A stretch of DNA of 64,000 nucleotides from Ooceraea biroi (GCF_003672135.1 NC_039508.1:5394001-5458000), one strand, 5' to 3'. Positions 33,238 through 47,015 are shown, counted from the first letter of the stretch. Numbers and translations: made by a program. The notes: generated from the sequence alone by a model not told the origin.

Positions 33238-35675
33238 ATGGCAGCGGCGCAGGGCACACCGGAGTCGGATACCGGGAGTTTCGAGTGTTTCCGAAACTAC
33301 ACGGCGCCGGAGGTGTTCGTGCAAGGCCTAGCTGGCATTGTCGATCAGCAGGATGTGGAGTCCATGATACGCGCTCAGAAACAGATGTGAGTGCCAATTG
33401 CAACGCTGTTTCCTATAAGCGTAAGCGTCGCTTCATTATCATGTAAATAATCTTCATGTATTTCGCGTGCGCTTGCAGGCTGCAGCGATTCGAGAAGACC
33501 AACGAGATGTTGACCAACTGCAATCAGTTGTCGATAAACAGGCTGAAAACGGCTGGTACCGAGTTCAAGAAGCACACTGCCCTCCTGGTCGAGATGAAAC
33601 GAGATCTGGACTACATATTCAAGAGGATCCGTTTGGTGAAGAACAAACTGAGCCAACAGTATCCACAGGCGTTCAATGGTAATCAATCGCAAGGCTTAGG
33701 CAAGCTAATGTAGCTCTGGTATAAGAGAACGAAGGAGAGATGGAACTTTTGTGCTCACTGCAAACGTACTGTAGAGGCGGTGAGGAGCAGCCTGGCGGAG
33801 GAAGTCATCGTGGAGGACGTCGATTGTCCGGTGAAGCCCCTCGAACCGGAGATCGTGCCGTTGCCAGCAGCCGCCGCCGATCGTGATCCCGATTCAGATG
33901 GTAATAAAACCTCCACTAAAACTAGTCATTTCGCTAAGGAGTAGATCCGCGGATTTCGATGAGCGTTCGTTCAAAGTGTAAAAAAAAGAAAAAAACACTT
34001 CGTAGAATTACCTACGGCACATGAATGAGCAGGCAGTTAATTCAGGTAACGCGTTGCATTTCTCATGTATATGTATATATATTGAGCGATATGGGAGATG
34101 CGGAGATCGAGCGTGTCTGCTTTGTTGTGAGATTCCCTAGGGAGATTCCTGTTTAGTCTGAATCGATTGTTTAACCATTGAGATTTTATTGTTGCGAATT
34201 GTATGTGTAAGTACATTATTAGCTGTATATACATCTAGATATATATATTTACGAATGCACAAGAGACTCTATTTTAAAGAGAGTATTTCTACTACGGAAA
34301 TCGATGTTAACGAGAAGAGTAACGTATCTCGCTTCTTACGATTGCGCTTTACCTCACACCTCGTGCATTTGCTCTCATGGGGGACAGGGGGGAGGGGAGG
34401 GGAGGAAAGGAGTATCAGTACAAAAAACCTGTTGTAAAAAGTAAATCAAGATTGCAATGGCGACTGGATTATAGTTTCCGCAAGTTTTTTTAGTTATTAC
34501 TCGCATGTAAAGTTGGATCGTTATGTTTACTGACAAGCAAGATCGCAATATACGAGCGGTACAGAGTAAATTTCCATACTAGTTAATTTCTGTGAAAGTA
34601 GCCGCTTATCGGAATAACGTAAAGTAATTTATGAACAGCGAGTGGGAAATCGGTTCGCGCTGGATGCAAAATCGTTTGGCGTCGATTTATTGAGAGATAG
34701 AGACATCGAGAAGTACGGAAGTTTACTGCTCTAAATGTTCTTGTTACGTATTTCATCGACCTGTCGCGTAAGTATGTACATATCGCATAACATGCTTTCG
34801 ATGTACAAACCGATCTGTTGCTTCTATCAGCGCATAGCAAGAAAGCTTATTCATGTGTTACATAATGCATTGTTGTAAATAAAGACCGTTCTCGTCGTCT
34901 ACCTCGTCGCACGTACAGAATCATCTGTCTCACGATCTACTTCCGATAGGTACGTCTATTTACGATTCGCAGTTACGGTCGAAGCCAGCTCGGGCACCAA
35001 TCCACGATGTTGCAAAGCTTCGACACGAGCTTCGGGCACGAGCTTCGGGCACGAGCTTCGAAAGATTGAATCAACCCGGTGTATCTTGCGGTTCCGCGAG
35101 AGGAATGCGAAAATGCGCGTGACGAAGACGTGTGCGTTGTCGTGTTGGTTTAACAGTCTGAAATTCGATGTTGGCATCAAACGTCGACGTTGACATCTTC
35201 TCACGATTCCGCTGCATCCTCTGCGGACCGAGATCAGAGTCGTCTCAAGGTGCTCGAACAAATCCTTTGTATGCGCGCTTTTATTGCAATGAGACAGTGC
35301 GATATACATATATATATATATATATTGTAAAGCGTTCCGGTTTTGGCCGAGAGTAAGAGAAAAATATATCAATGTTCTCCTTTTTCCACACGTTTTTTGC
35401 GAATTTACATGCACACGTACACATACACTTACACATCCCGATTAAGCTATCCCATCTTTCCTGCAACAAAAAAAAAAAGAATAAGACAGTAAGAAAACAG
35501 CGATGATTAGCCAGGAGACTAATGACATGACTTCAATTGTACAGTGCCGGTCGAGGAGTTTCAGTTCGCGAAGCTGCGCAAACGACGAATAAAGAGTAAC
35601 GACAGTTCGTCGACGGAGAGCAACAACGATCAGAGTAACGCCGACACATCGTCCTGCACATCCGATACTGGCTGA
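33238..35675 (+). CDS. KXD1: KxDL motif-containing protein 1 (KXD1-like)
   Basis: Four exons on the plus strand: 33238-33386, 33479-33678, 33775-33900 and 35545-35675, encoding 201 aa (human KXD1 is somewhat shorter). KXD1 is a small coiled-coil subunit of BORC and a BLOC-1-associated protein, acting in lysosome positioning and lysosome-related organelle biogenesis. Exon 2 holds the family core: LQRFEKTNEML near residues 51-61 and the KxDL motif as KRDL at 90-93, within LVEMKRDLDYIFKRI. Exon 1 has DQQDVESMIRAQKQM, matching the family's N-terminal helix. Exons 3-4 give an acidic, Pro/Ala- and Ser/Asn-rich tail ending in a TGA at 35673-35675. All phases agree. Donors of exons 2 and 3 are followed by short in-frame extensions ending at 33713 and 33943, so intron retention would give shorter isoforms. 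A candidate AATAAA is at 36043-36048. Confidence 0.92.
33901..35544 (+). other. Intron 3 of the KXD1-like gene
   Basis: A 1,644-bp intron (donor GTAATA, acceptor TTGTACAG) without recognised genes. It contains a G-rich run (34379-34410), a 13-bp unit repeated three times (cacgagcttcggg, 35024-35060), and an (AT)n run at about 35302-35326. Confidence 0.8.
34379..34410 (+). repeat. G-rich tract in KXD1 intron 3
   Basis: Several GGGG runs spaced by A or CA lie on the coding strand. The pattern could allow a G-quadruplex in the pre-mRNA; this is inference from composition. Confidence 0.7.
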
Positions 35676-35698
35676 ACGAAAGCCGGGGGGCCGTATAA

Positions 35699-35724
35699 AT
35701 GAGAGAAAGAGAGAAAGAGCGAGC

Positions 35725-35765
<41 letters not shown>

Positions 35766-35797
35766 AGAGAGGGAGGGAGAAGGAGAGAATGAGAGAA
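35699..35797 (+). repeat. (GA)n microsatellite in the KXD1 3' UTR
   Basis: Almost 100 bases of uninterrupted purines, mainly GA, starting about 25 bases after the KXD1 stop codon. It would be transcribed as part of the 3' UTR if the AATAAA at 36043-36048 is used. Confidence 0.9.
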
Positions 35798-36124
35798 CGA
35801 AAGGCTTACTATCATGCCCCAAGTCGGATTCACACACCGGCCGCTTCGAATATTTGCGAATGATGCTTGCGAGCGTGTGACCAGTCACTCGAACGACCAA
35901 TCAATCGGCGATGAGGGACTCGAAGAGCGCGAGATATCGTGGCCGAAACTCGCGTCGACATACCATCGTCGGTACGACGTACACTGTATCCTGATGTCAT
36001 TGTGTAAGCTGCGAGCTTGTGAATGCTGTCAATGTTGAGAAAAATAAATTCTTTGTACACGGCAGAGCAATGTTGATCACTTCTATACCGTGAGACATCC
36101 ACGTGCGGGAGAACAACAGAAAAT

Positions 36125-36125
<1 letters not shown>

Positions 36126-36159
<34 letters not shown>

Positions 36160-36160
36160 A
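36126..36160 (+). repeat. (AG)n microsatellite
   Basis: An (AG)n run followed by AAAG units, just downstream of the KXD1 polyadenylation candidate. Confidence 0.88.
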
Positions 36161-36955
36161 AAGGGCCACGCGAGAGAAACGTCCTCCGTGGGCAACCGGG
36201 AGCTTTAATTCGCGAGTCGAGTCGAGAATCGCCGGCGACCAACCACCTGGGACGTTTCATTAGCGACGGCGCGGCCAGCCGTCGCCGTCCCGTGAAATAT
36301 TTCACTCGTCCAGCCGGCAAAGGTGGCGCCGAGATTAATGCGAATGCTTTTCACGACTGCATCCGTGCGCTTGCGAGCGCAAGAGCGCGACGCAGGCCGC
36401 TATACTTAGCCAGCGCGACGCGCGCGTCTGGACGAGAGATTCACGTGACTTCTTTCAGCACGTTAATTCAGGAGGAAGACATCCGAAGTGTCCACCGCAC
36501 GTGTTCAGCGCGACGAGGCAGAGCAAGCGACGTTGTTCCCGTTTCGTCGAAGTAACGACGGTCCTGATTCCATCGTGGGTGTACCACAAGTCGCGCAGAA
36601 GTTCCTTTGACTCGTTGATACTAAAATTGGAAGGAGTTGTACTCACTGCGGATCAGGGAAGACGACAGTCGTTTTCCCGCGGACGAGCCCGCGGAGTTTC
36701 CCAATAGTCATGTATACCCGAACTTCCAGCCCGAAACTTGAATTATTCAAATCTTTCATCAGGCAGCCTGAGAATGTATCCGAACAGCTCAATCCTGAAA
36801 AAAAGAAAAAGAAATTTGGCAGCAAAATTTGGAAGCTAAGCGATGAAGAGAAGAAAAGAAAGGACGGATAAGATGATTTTATTCCTGTTTGCAGTAAACT
36901 TTGATTCTTTTTCCCGAAATAACTTTTATAGTTTTAAAAACAATTCTGTGGGAAC

Positions 36956-36992
36956 CTCTCTCTCTCTCTCTCTCTCCCCCCTCTCTCTCTCT
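36956..36992 (+). repeat. (TC)n microsatellite
   Basis: An interrupted (TC)n run with a short C6 block in the middle. Confidence 0.88.
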
Positions 36993-38947
36993 TTTTATAA
37001 ATTTCTCCCCTTTTATTCGCAGGTGCTTTTCTTGCTTTCAAATATTTGCGAAATCTTTAGCTTTTTGCGCGTATTCTTCAGCGAATCGGCGTAATCACGC
37101 TGTAACCGGCGTCGTAATTATTTACAGATTAACGGCAGATCAGCAGACTGTTACCGGCGAATCACCGGTTGCCGGTTGCGAATGTTAATTTTTCTTCTGC
37201 GGTTTGTTATCGCCCCGCGATAAAATATTGTTGGGAATCGATTCTGGTTCTGCTTTCTACCATCGATGGTTTGTGCTATACACAGACGTCATGCGCGTGC
37301 ATACGCACACACGTGCGGAGTGCGACGCGCCCTCCGCGCGCGAAGACGCCAGCCGTCGCGATGCCAGAAACCAGCTGCGCCTCAGCTGTTTTCTATCCGT
37401 TCTCTCTTGCTCCCTTTCTCCCGACGATTGGACACTTCAAAATAAAATCCTAGATAGACGCGACACATGCGAATACGCGGTTACGCGGAATTTACTTTGC
37501 GGCGATTTATGTATAATTCAACTCTCAATCTGTGCGCGCAGGAAAACTCGTTCCGCGCACGATGCATTCGTAATACACATTGATTTTGTAAATTTTTCTA
37601 CGTTTCAAGAAACAACACTGTGATTAAGGCGATTATGACTATAAAATATTTTTCGATCGTCTGAAAAATTATCATTTTACGGAAATGATTATTTCATCAG
37701 TTAGGCTGCTTTTAAGATTGTCTATTTATTAATTTCGCTTTTCCTGCCTCATTTTCTTTCATTGACGACGTACACGTGACTTAAAAATTTAAAATATGCA
37801 AGTGCAACGGAATGAGGTGCGCAATACTCGAGGTATATTTCGCGTTGAGTTTTATCGCACGCATTATTGGACTATTTCCTCTCCTAGAGTCCCGTCCTAA
37901 CTGCTTGCGCAAAAGCGCAATTCATTTGTGCGGGCCGCCATCGCGGATATTGCACGCGCGCGTGCTAACGCGCCCGAGAAGAATGTATTTTGGGGTAAGG
38001 GCGGCAGGGAGGGCGGTCGCGGCGGTTAACTGCACTCCCGATAAAACGCGGAAACAGCTGTTTAATCTTATCCGGTCCACCTGCGCCGCGCGCTCGATAT
38101 TTACTTTCATTCTTCCAGCGCGTCGCATGCAGCACGCGCCTCTGGAACACGCGTCTTTTGTTGACAGAAGCATAACAAAGCTTGTTTCCAGCTACAGGAG
38201 CGGGCTGTGGCACATGTCTGCTACCACGAAATATTTCGGACCTGCTGCGCAAATTTAACGCAACGATGTAACATATTTATCATACATATTTTTCGTTGGT
38301 TCACAGTAAAGCCTCAGATTTCACGGTAAATTTCTCGGAATGACCGTTTATCTCCGAAATCAATGCGATTTGCGGATTTGCAGCGATTTGTTGAGGGAGG
38401 AATGTATTTAACGTGGCGATATAAATCTCACAAATTTCGCAAACTTGCTTGTAATGGGTGAGGAGTAGCTGCAGTAATCCCCGCAATGTGGAGGGAAGCG
38501 TCGCGCGGAATACGCTGCGCATTACGCGAAGAGACCAACAGGAACGAAAAGAGACGCGGTAGAGGCGTGAGCGTACCAAGGCCTTTGAAAATCCGACGAT
38601 GTTTTCGAAGGCCGCGGATATCCTCTTTTACGGCGAGCGTCTCGCGAGCGCCGGTACCCAGGCCACGGTACGTTGACGCGGGTACAACGGTGGCCGATGC
38701 AAAGTAATACAAAAGCGTGCTCGGAGCACGTCCGCTAACTCGTCGCGGAGTGTCACCGGCAGCACTTCGGATTGAACTTTTCCAAGAGCCTCGGCCGGGC
38801 TAAAGAAAACGCGCGGGGGTCTTATCCGAGAGGAGAGGACGAGGACCAGAAGAAGCGGCATTCGGGGGAGAGAGAGCAAAGTACTCAGGAACGATTAAAA
38901 TCTCGCCCGTGGCGGTTTCACGAGGAATGGCTAGCTAGCGAGTGAGT

Positions 38948-38976
38948 ATGTGTGTGTGTGTGTGTGTGTGCGCGTG
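38948..38976 (+). repeat. (GT)n microsatellite
   Basis: About 12 GT units followed by GCGCGTG. No gene is nearby. Confidence 0.9.
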
Positions 38977-39208
38977 TAAGCTCGCGGGCTTTTCTACCCC
39001 TTTGACAAACCTGCTTTATATTCCTGTGTAATTTCCATATCCGTAATACGCTTATATTATGCTTATAGTAGATTATTTTTGAGTTACTGTTTATATTTTA
39101 CAGTGATCATTTCTTCTCTCGCGTGCTCACCAGACTTTACATACATGTTTACGTTAAGTTACAGCAATGGATCCTTGAGAGGAACGTATCTTGGACCTCT
39201 GTGTCTGG

Positions 39209-39375
39209 GATCCAGATTCCGGCTCTGCATTTTCCTGGTTTTGGCATCCAGATGTTGAAGTACCTGCTTTCCTTAATCCTGACTCTGGCGCCCACATGTA
39301 GAAACGTCTGCTTTCCTTGATCGTGGCTCTGGCATCCAGATGTGTGAAATGTCCGCTTCCCTTAATCGCGAATCG
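39209..39375. repeat. 44-bp minisatellite, about 3.5 copies
   Basis: Three adjacent units of 44 bases (39244-39287, 39288-39331, 39332-39375) align without gaps, built around GGCATCCAGATGT and CTGCTTTCCTTAATC. A more diverged partial unit precedes them (39209-39243). The units have diverged, so the array is not recent. It does not code for a recognisable repeat protein. Confidence 0.75.
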
Positions 39376-39848
39376 TCCTAACACGGCGTAGCGAAATTGG
39401 ACGGTCGGGCTCGGGGATGGGATTTAGCGCTAAAAATGAACACGGGATTTATTATATTCCGTTTAATAATGTTTTAGCATCATTCTTTACGTGCATTATT
39501 AATACACGTAATGTCGCATCTCGCGCGTCTAAGGCGCAACGAAATCTACCCACTCGTTCAGTCCCTGTCTCCCGAAGGTAAGGACTCCTCCGTCGCTCTC
39601 GCTTCCTCGACTGACGTTCCCTTTTTTTCTGCAGCGCGTACGGGCGACAGAGCGGCGAGAGCTTTGTAAAATCGGCGGATGCTGCGGCCTCTCCCTCGCC
39701 GGAGGAGTGACTTCGTGCTATTGACATCCGCTTCTCGTGGTATCGACATCCCGGTACATGCCCGCCCGCGCCGGGAGCACGATCTCGCGTCACTTCCAGA
39801 GAGCGAGAGCGTGCGAGAGAGAAAGAGAGGGATAGAATTAGAGGGCCT

Positions 39849-39896
39849 GAGAGAGAGAGAGAAAAAGAAAGAGAGCGAGAGAGAATGAGAGAGAGG
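39849..39896 (+). repeat. (GA)n microsatellite
   Basis: A purine-only tract of GA and AAAG units with a few interruptions. Confidence 0.85.
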
Positions 39897-41808
39897 GTGC
39901 ATACGGCGCAGTAGTCCGTCGGGGCGATCGTCGGCTCTGCGTCGGTGTAATTTTCGCACTCGCTGCAAAATTACACCGTGCCGCGGCGTCGATAAGTCGT
40001 AAATTACGGGCACGTAGGTGGACGATCGTGTAAAACGCGGCCGCGGTCGGCCCTGCGATTGACGCCATCACCGCGCCACCGAAACTTACGGCCATACGTC
40101 GAATAAATCGGAATTAGCGTTTAATCACGTACGTCCGCTCGATATGCGCCCCGCCGTAATTGGGTCTCGAAATTTCCCGGTCGCGGATTGCCGCGAACTC
40201 GCACGGACGAGAACTCGTCCTCGACGTTCTGCCCTTACGTATACTTTCTTTCTCTTTCTCTCTCTCTCTTCACAGTAATTTCGCCATTGGGTATATCGCA
40301 CTGCATTCAACAACACTGCCCATGGAGTCAAAATAAAGCCAAATATTCTTTTACCTTTCCTTATTTTCTCTTTTACCATTCTTTGTTCCATTTCTCCGAC
40401 ATTCTTTTACCGTTTCCCTTATGTTCCATGTGTTGAAATCATTCAAGTCTATTCAAGTTTACAGCTTCAGCTACATGTGCTGAATTTCAGATCGTGTTTA
40501 ACGATTCTTTCGTATGCAGCACATATGTTTATTATAATGTATTCAAATTGATTGACGTTGTCATAATCTATAAGTGACACGTATCTATTTGCATCGTTCA
40601 TGTCGCATACTCATGTTCGCAGACGGTGGATGATAGATAGATGAAGAAGAATGGCACGTTTGTCATGATGCGATTTCGAAAGACGATTGATACAAAATAA
40701 AAATGGATTTTTCCTCGAAATATTGGATCTTGAAAAAGATTATTTTACTTATGTTAACGTATATTGCAATAATGAAATAATTTATTCGACAGAATTTTAA
40801 TATCGATCCCTGCTTAATGTAAAATTTTTAATTAATCCCTCGGCTACTCTTTGGTAAGCTACTCATTGAAGCAAAGACTATCCCCGATCACAACCAGTTT
40901 TGAAAATTTATAATGACATTTCGTGCAAGTGTGGAATATTCAAACGTAGATTTAAATACGGATACATAACTATCAACGCGTGCATAATGACTGAGAATCA
41001 TCATGAAAGTTTCGTGCCATCCAAGGGGATGGAGGACTTCTCGGGGCCTTCTACGTCGACGCGAAAATCGATCGTGTTCACCGCGGTTTACCATAGCGAT
41101 CCATAGTTCTCGGCGAGAACTCGGCGATCACGCGTGGGGAATTACGCGGCGAAGGCTCGACCTTCGTACGTACATACGTAACGTCTGTATCCCGTCGAAT
41201 GATTCGCTATTCGCGCGGCTCCGAACCACCCGGGGAAACTTAGATTGCTTCGTCGACTAATTCCTATCCAAGCGCGCGCGCGCTAATTCAACGTCGAAAC
41301 TCGCGGCGCGTCATACCTGAAGCGGCTCGATAAATTACTCGCCGTCCGTCCAATTAACGGCGACGTGCCTGCAGCTCGCTTCGTCATTCACAGTGACTAG
41401 CAGCGCAAGCAAGCTCGATTCTTGTCGCTTCGCCCGTTTCGTCGCTTCAGCGTAACCGCGAGCAGAACAGGGCGACCCAGTTTTCAGTTGACTCGTGCGA
41501 GACGAGCCGCTCCACTCTCTCGAGCGTCTCTTGTCAGAAATACGCCTTGCGAAACTTACATTATATTTTCCCTCCCTCTAAGAATGAATGGATAGAGTTA
41601 GTCGTCGGATTCATCGCAGGCGATTCATCGGATCGGCCCTCGTTGTAGCCGGGGCTCAAGGAAAGCTCGACGTGACGGCATCTGATCGCGCGTTGACGGG
41701 ATCCCGGAATCTCGCGCGCGTACGCACAACACAAGTGTGTACGTGGCGATGACAGGCGGTGGCGTGACGGAGTGCTAATAATACGTATAATAGGTCGGCG
41801 ATGTGATA

Positions 41809-41844
41809 TGTGTATGTGTGTGTGTGTAGGCGCGCGCGCGCGCG
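41809..41844 (+). repeat. (GT)n followed by (CG)n alternating tract
   Basis: A GT/GTAT run passes directly into seven CG dinucleotides. Alternating purine-pyrimidine DNA of this type is a candidate for Z-DNA; that is inference from sequence only. Confidence 0.85.
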
Positions 41845-43258
41845 AATTCCCGCCGATAAACGCGCGCGTCTGCACCCTGCTGCAATCTCGGCATCCACAC
41901 GTACGTGCACACGTGTCACCCCCTGAGCAACGAGGCACGAGTGCATGCACGTGTCCGTGCATTCGGAGATGTTAAATCCGCAAGTGTCGCGTTACGTATG
42001 TTCTCAAATCGAAATAAATCCTTCGTAACATTGAAGTTCTGTCGATATAACGGACTTGAAAGCAACCCTCTTACTGTTGAATTAGGATTTGCGGTTCAGC
42101 ACTTCGAGTCTGCAATTAAGCGCGACATACAATTCGCAAATTAGTAAACAATGCGCGTAATTTTAAAAATTCAGAAAAATTTTCTGCTCAATCAATGGAA
42201 TTTTATATGGCAAAGATTTCTTTCCGCACATTCTACAATTTTTATGCGGTACTACGAGATTTAAATTCTGCTATTTCATTCTACAAGTTAGGGATTAATC
42301 TCGGAGCGCGCGATGCGGCGACAGATGATGAGCCTCGAGAATCCCGCGTGGATCGATCGATGTCGGACGTCGAAGCCGAGTGGGTTATAGTCGGTGCCAC
42401 ATCTTCCGCGTCCTTCGCGAAGACAGCCGGTGCGATTGGGGTCGGCGAGCATTCCTCGCCTGCGTTCGAATTCGGAAATCGGTCACGGGTCGGTGCTCTC
42501 GCGGGCGGCCCGCTCGATAGAGGGAAATCGAGGAATGTCGTCGCCCGCTGACACTCTCTTGCGACTTGCGGGTTTCTCCTCAATCTTCAGCACAGACATC
42601 AGGCTGCAAACTGTGAAAATTGCCAAATTAGTAAATCTCTGAACAACTTCCGTGTCATAAGAATTTCCAAAGACTACTCATAAAATACTTGATTAACGTT
42701 GCATTGTTTTGCAAAAGAAATCATTCCATATTTATTTTTCTACGTGCAATATTTTTGTAATGGACTTATCAATATATCGTGCAACGTAATAATCAACTTA
42801 CGCATGTACGCAGATTTTCCGAGTTCCACGATCACGGTAAGACCGTCGCAATGATTCGGTGCACGGCAGTGATCGATGTCGCGCGTCGTTGAAAGCGAAG
42901 CGGTAAAAGGAGCGGCGCAGGATTCAAAGCGCCGAGGTGAGGTGAGGCTTGCACCCCCGTAGTGTCGGGGGTGCGCGAGGCACGGGAGGCCAAGCTATTT
43001 CTCAGCTTCAGCGGCAGAGCCTTTCTTCGCGGGAATATATCGACACGTCAGGAGCACACTGGCCCGTTTACAATATCGCGTATAGGAACGTGCGCGCGCC
43101 TACATTTCGACCGTCTCGCGCCTCATCGGCGAGAAACATCGCTCCATGATGATCTCGCATCGATCGCGACCCCTTGGATCGTCCTGAAAAATGAGCTTGG
43201 CGATACACTCTCGGAAATCACTTCTCTGAGAACAAGTACAAATTCGCGACATTTGTGA

Positions 43259-43283
43259 TTTGGTATAATATCATTATACCAAA
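43259..43283. repeat. Perfect 11-bp inverted repeat (hairpin)
   Basis: TTTGGTATAAT, the spacer ATC, then the exact reverse complement. It is too short for a microRNA precursor and carries no T-tract or gene context; it may be the remnant of a small palindromic element or chance. Confidence 0.7.
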
Positions 43284-46200
43284 GGCAGAAAAAATTGTAA
43301 ACTATTACAACAGTGAGCGATACTCTGCTTGTCGTTATTTGTTACAAGTATTCGTATGAGTATCGAATATTCATTTTTTAAAGAAAGTGCGAGTGATATC
43401 GCGTTCGCTCGTATACACGTAATGCAGTAAGCGTCACGTTTCATTATTTCGGCAACCATTCCGCGGTCTCAAACGCGAACGGAATAAACTTTTAGCCATT
43501 TATCCCACGTGACAAACTTTTCGAGAAGACACACCCGTCTCATGAGATCATCCTTTCAAATATACATTTGCGGCACTTGGAACAACTCTTTCTCCTCGCG
43601 TGCGTTATCGAAACCTGCTGGATCGTCTCAATCGCGTAATCTAGATCACGAATCCGCGGCACGCGGGGTGTAACGGGGGTGTGCATGTGTGTGTATGTCT
43701 ACGTAGGCGCGTAGCCGATCTGAAATAACTCCTCCAGGTGCCCCGCGAATTGTTTCCATCAGTCCGAGATCATCACTGGATGCTGAACACCGCGCCCGCA
43801 GGAAGAATCGTCGCAGGTTGAGGTCGGTGCATGGTGGAGGGTAGCAAACTCCCTCCTCTTCGCCTCTTCCGCCACCGACTGGCTGGCTGGCTGGCTACCG
43901 TCGTCCTTTCGGTTCTCCAGCGAAACACTCAGTTGGCCGTCGACTGCCGTTCGTGCATCACGTTCGTTCGTGTCGCTCTGCTCGCCGTTATGCTCTTCGG
44001 ATCTTTCGTTCCTCCACGCGTTTCGGTATCAACCCTTTGAGCCCTTCACTTTCGAGTGAAACGCCACTCGAGCGCTTCATTTTCTCTGGCCTTTGCCTCA
44101 GAATTCTTTTTTCATTTTTGTGAATTTTTCCACAATTTCGGAGCACTGTCGTTTTGCACGTTTTGAAATTTTGCCACCATCTCCGTGTGTTTTCAGACTT
44201 TGCCTGCATCTTCGCACGCACCTTTTCGGAATCTTTTTCTTGCACTCGCGCGAATTCATTAATCCGTTTTTCGTGCGTCTTGAGTTGAGATTTAAAGCGC
44301 GGGCCGCGCGTTCGTATCGCGGCACCGACGAAACTCGAAGCACGAGACGAGTGCATTTCTGCATGATGAAGCGCATCCTCGACACTCGCTCGCGTGAGCA
44401 CCTACGGCGCTCGTGAAAGCCCGTGATCGCGAAACTGTGACTGATCGACAGCCGGCGCTGCCTTCCCTGGATTTTTTTGCGGTTTAATCTGACACGCTGC
44501 GTGAACATCGATCAGGCAGGAGGTGAGAATCTGCTACAGTTATTCTGTTCTTTCGAGCCCTCTCGGGCGTTTTTTTTTAACACTCGCGATGACCACTGCG
44601 GCAAAAGTTCTTCATGATGCGAGAATCGTGCGGCATGATTTTTCTTAGTTATCCGAAATGTTCCCTGCGAACTACGCAAACAGATTAAAGATCATATTCG
44701 AGATGAAATGTTTAATGCTTTAAAGCAAAAGTCGGTCAAAAACTTATTTTGTTTATTTCAAGGATTCTTACCTTGACATGGACTTATTATGAAAAGATTC
44801 GGAGAACGTATGTTCGGAGAAATGTACTTTGGTATATAAAGAGTTAGTAAATAAAAGATAATTTTAGATAGATAAGAATGGAAGTCGTGTTTTCCATGTG
44901 TTTGTAGTTTTATTAAGATGAATAGTGCATGTGTGCACGTTTTCTTTAGACAGGTCTTCAAGACACATGTGGGACGATATTATAAATGGCTGGCGTGACA
45001 CTGTATGTGCACCGTGAACATTAATCTGCATAATAGTATTTTTGCAATACGAGAAATAATTATTTGATTATATTACTGTCTGAGAAACAGCGCGTAACTC
45101 TTCTCGGAATATGGGGTGCCACGAACGTTGAAATAAAATAATAAGAGACACGTATAACCACACGTGACCATATGTCTGTAAAGTTCGCGTTACAAAGCTA
45201 TGAGCCTCGTAACGTTGGGAACGTGATAACTAGGAAATCGCGTGCTGCACAAAACTACTGTCATTTAGCCCGTCACTGCAACGTTACGGCTATGTTGTAA
45301 TTTTGAAAAAAGCATACAATTCTGCTGTTGGATCAACCAATCGTGTTACGCATTGAACATACACATCTTGAGTTTTTCGGTTCCTTTCTTTCTCAATTTT
45401 TCACTTTCTCATTAATCTGCGAATTTATGATACGAAGTATTGCTTTTTTGTCATTTTGTATAGAAAATTCAAACTGCGTTAATTCTTTTTGCTTTAAATT
45501 ATAATAAATATATTGATTCTAATAAACGTATAACATGCAATAATTTGAGAGCGCTCAAAAACAATCAAAAGACTGAATTGTCCATGATGAAAATATTTAC
45601 AAAATATAGAGACGTCATTTACATTGGAAATACAAGCCGCAGAAGATCTGAAACGCGAACGAATAGTTAACAATGCGTCATTTCGTTTCACCGGTAAATC
45701 TTCACGTTAACCATGTATTTTATCGTTTTACATTTAAAACCGAACGGACCGTGAGAAATAATCGCTTTTGCGATATACCTGCCAGACATTTCGCGAATAT
45801 ACCGCCGGGGGAACTCACCATGTCGAACGGCAGTAGAATCGAGCTATCGAAGCGCGAAGAGTACGTATGTAACGCCGGCGAAGGGGGCAGGTGGATGAAT
45901 CGCCGTGGGGCAAAGACTACCGGAGGGAACTTCGAGTTTTCTTCGACGGGGAGCACGGGAGATAAGGACCGAATACAGCGCGACGAAAACCCCCGTCAGG
46001 TGCACCCTTTCGCACGGTGTTTGCCAATAATCGGTTCCCCGCCGGCGTATAGCGTACGTCACGATAAACCATGGCGGAAACGCGCTACGAATTCGAGCTC
46101 GTCGCGCACTTCCGCAATGTTCGCGCGAACCGCGCTTGTCGATCTTCGTGCCCTCATCCCCCGCATGAATCGCGCCCCGGCGATTTGTGTCATTTACAAT

Positions 46201-47015
46201 AAATAGTGTAAATAGCGCGGCTGCGGTTTCGCCCCGGCAGTTTTTTATTTTCCGATCATTACGTGAAAGTACAGCGTGTCAATTTAATATGGATACGTTG
46301 AAATAAGAATTGATATATTCCGACATATTGACATAATAATAAATTAATGTGTTTCATCATCGAGAATACGAGCAATATTTTATTACGTTTTATTACGATC
46401 ATCATTATAAATTGTTGATGAAAATGTAGAGAGAATCAAGCATCCTCGATGCTATTTTACCACAATTCCGTTGGACGTATCATAATCGGGTATCACTCGA
46501 AATCAAGTTAGGATCTATCCTACACAGTCATGATTATGCTCGTCAAGGATGAAATCAGGGAACTCCTCGAGTCAAGTACCGTCGTGGTATTCTCGAGGCG
46601 AGGCAAGTTGCGCTCAAGAAGCCCGCACCGAGGGTTTTAGAGTCTCACTAAAAATCGCCAACGCAGAAATCGAAAGGTAAAGAACCGCCGGTGGTCTCTA
46701 GCGCGGCGGTATCGACGAGCTCGTTAAACGAGCCCTCGAGTGCTCATGTTTACGAGGTGCCCCGTCTATCCCACAACCCCGATAAAAATGCCCCGTGTAC
46801 ACCACGCTGGTGTGTGCACGCGCGTGGCAAGGAACGTACGCGTAGTGCACGTATGCCGTACGGTGCGGCGTGTTATACCGAAGTATTATATCGATTAACT
46901 GTTGGCAACAGAAGAGAGGCGGAGGAAAGCTTGTCAGGGGCTGCGGCGTGGCTTTGGCTTTCCTATATTATTAATCTTTCTCTTTCTGCCTCCCTTTCGC
47001 TTCCTCGCGCCCGTT

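Noticed and set aside
43988..44401. 137-aa Lys/Arg-rich minus-strand frame
   Set aside because: No recognisable domain, no splice sites, and overlapping frames of similar length on both strands, as expected by chance.
45673..46206. 177-aa plus-strand frame
   Set aside because: No family similarity and mixed composition in a GC-rich block; no promoter or splice evidence.
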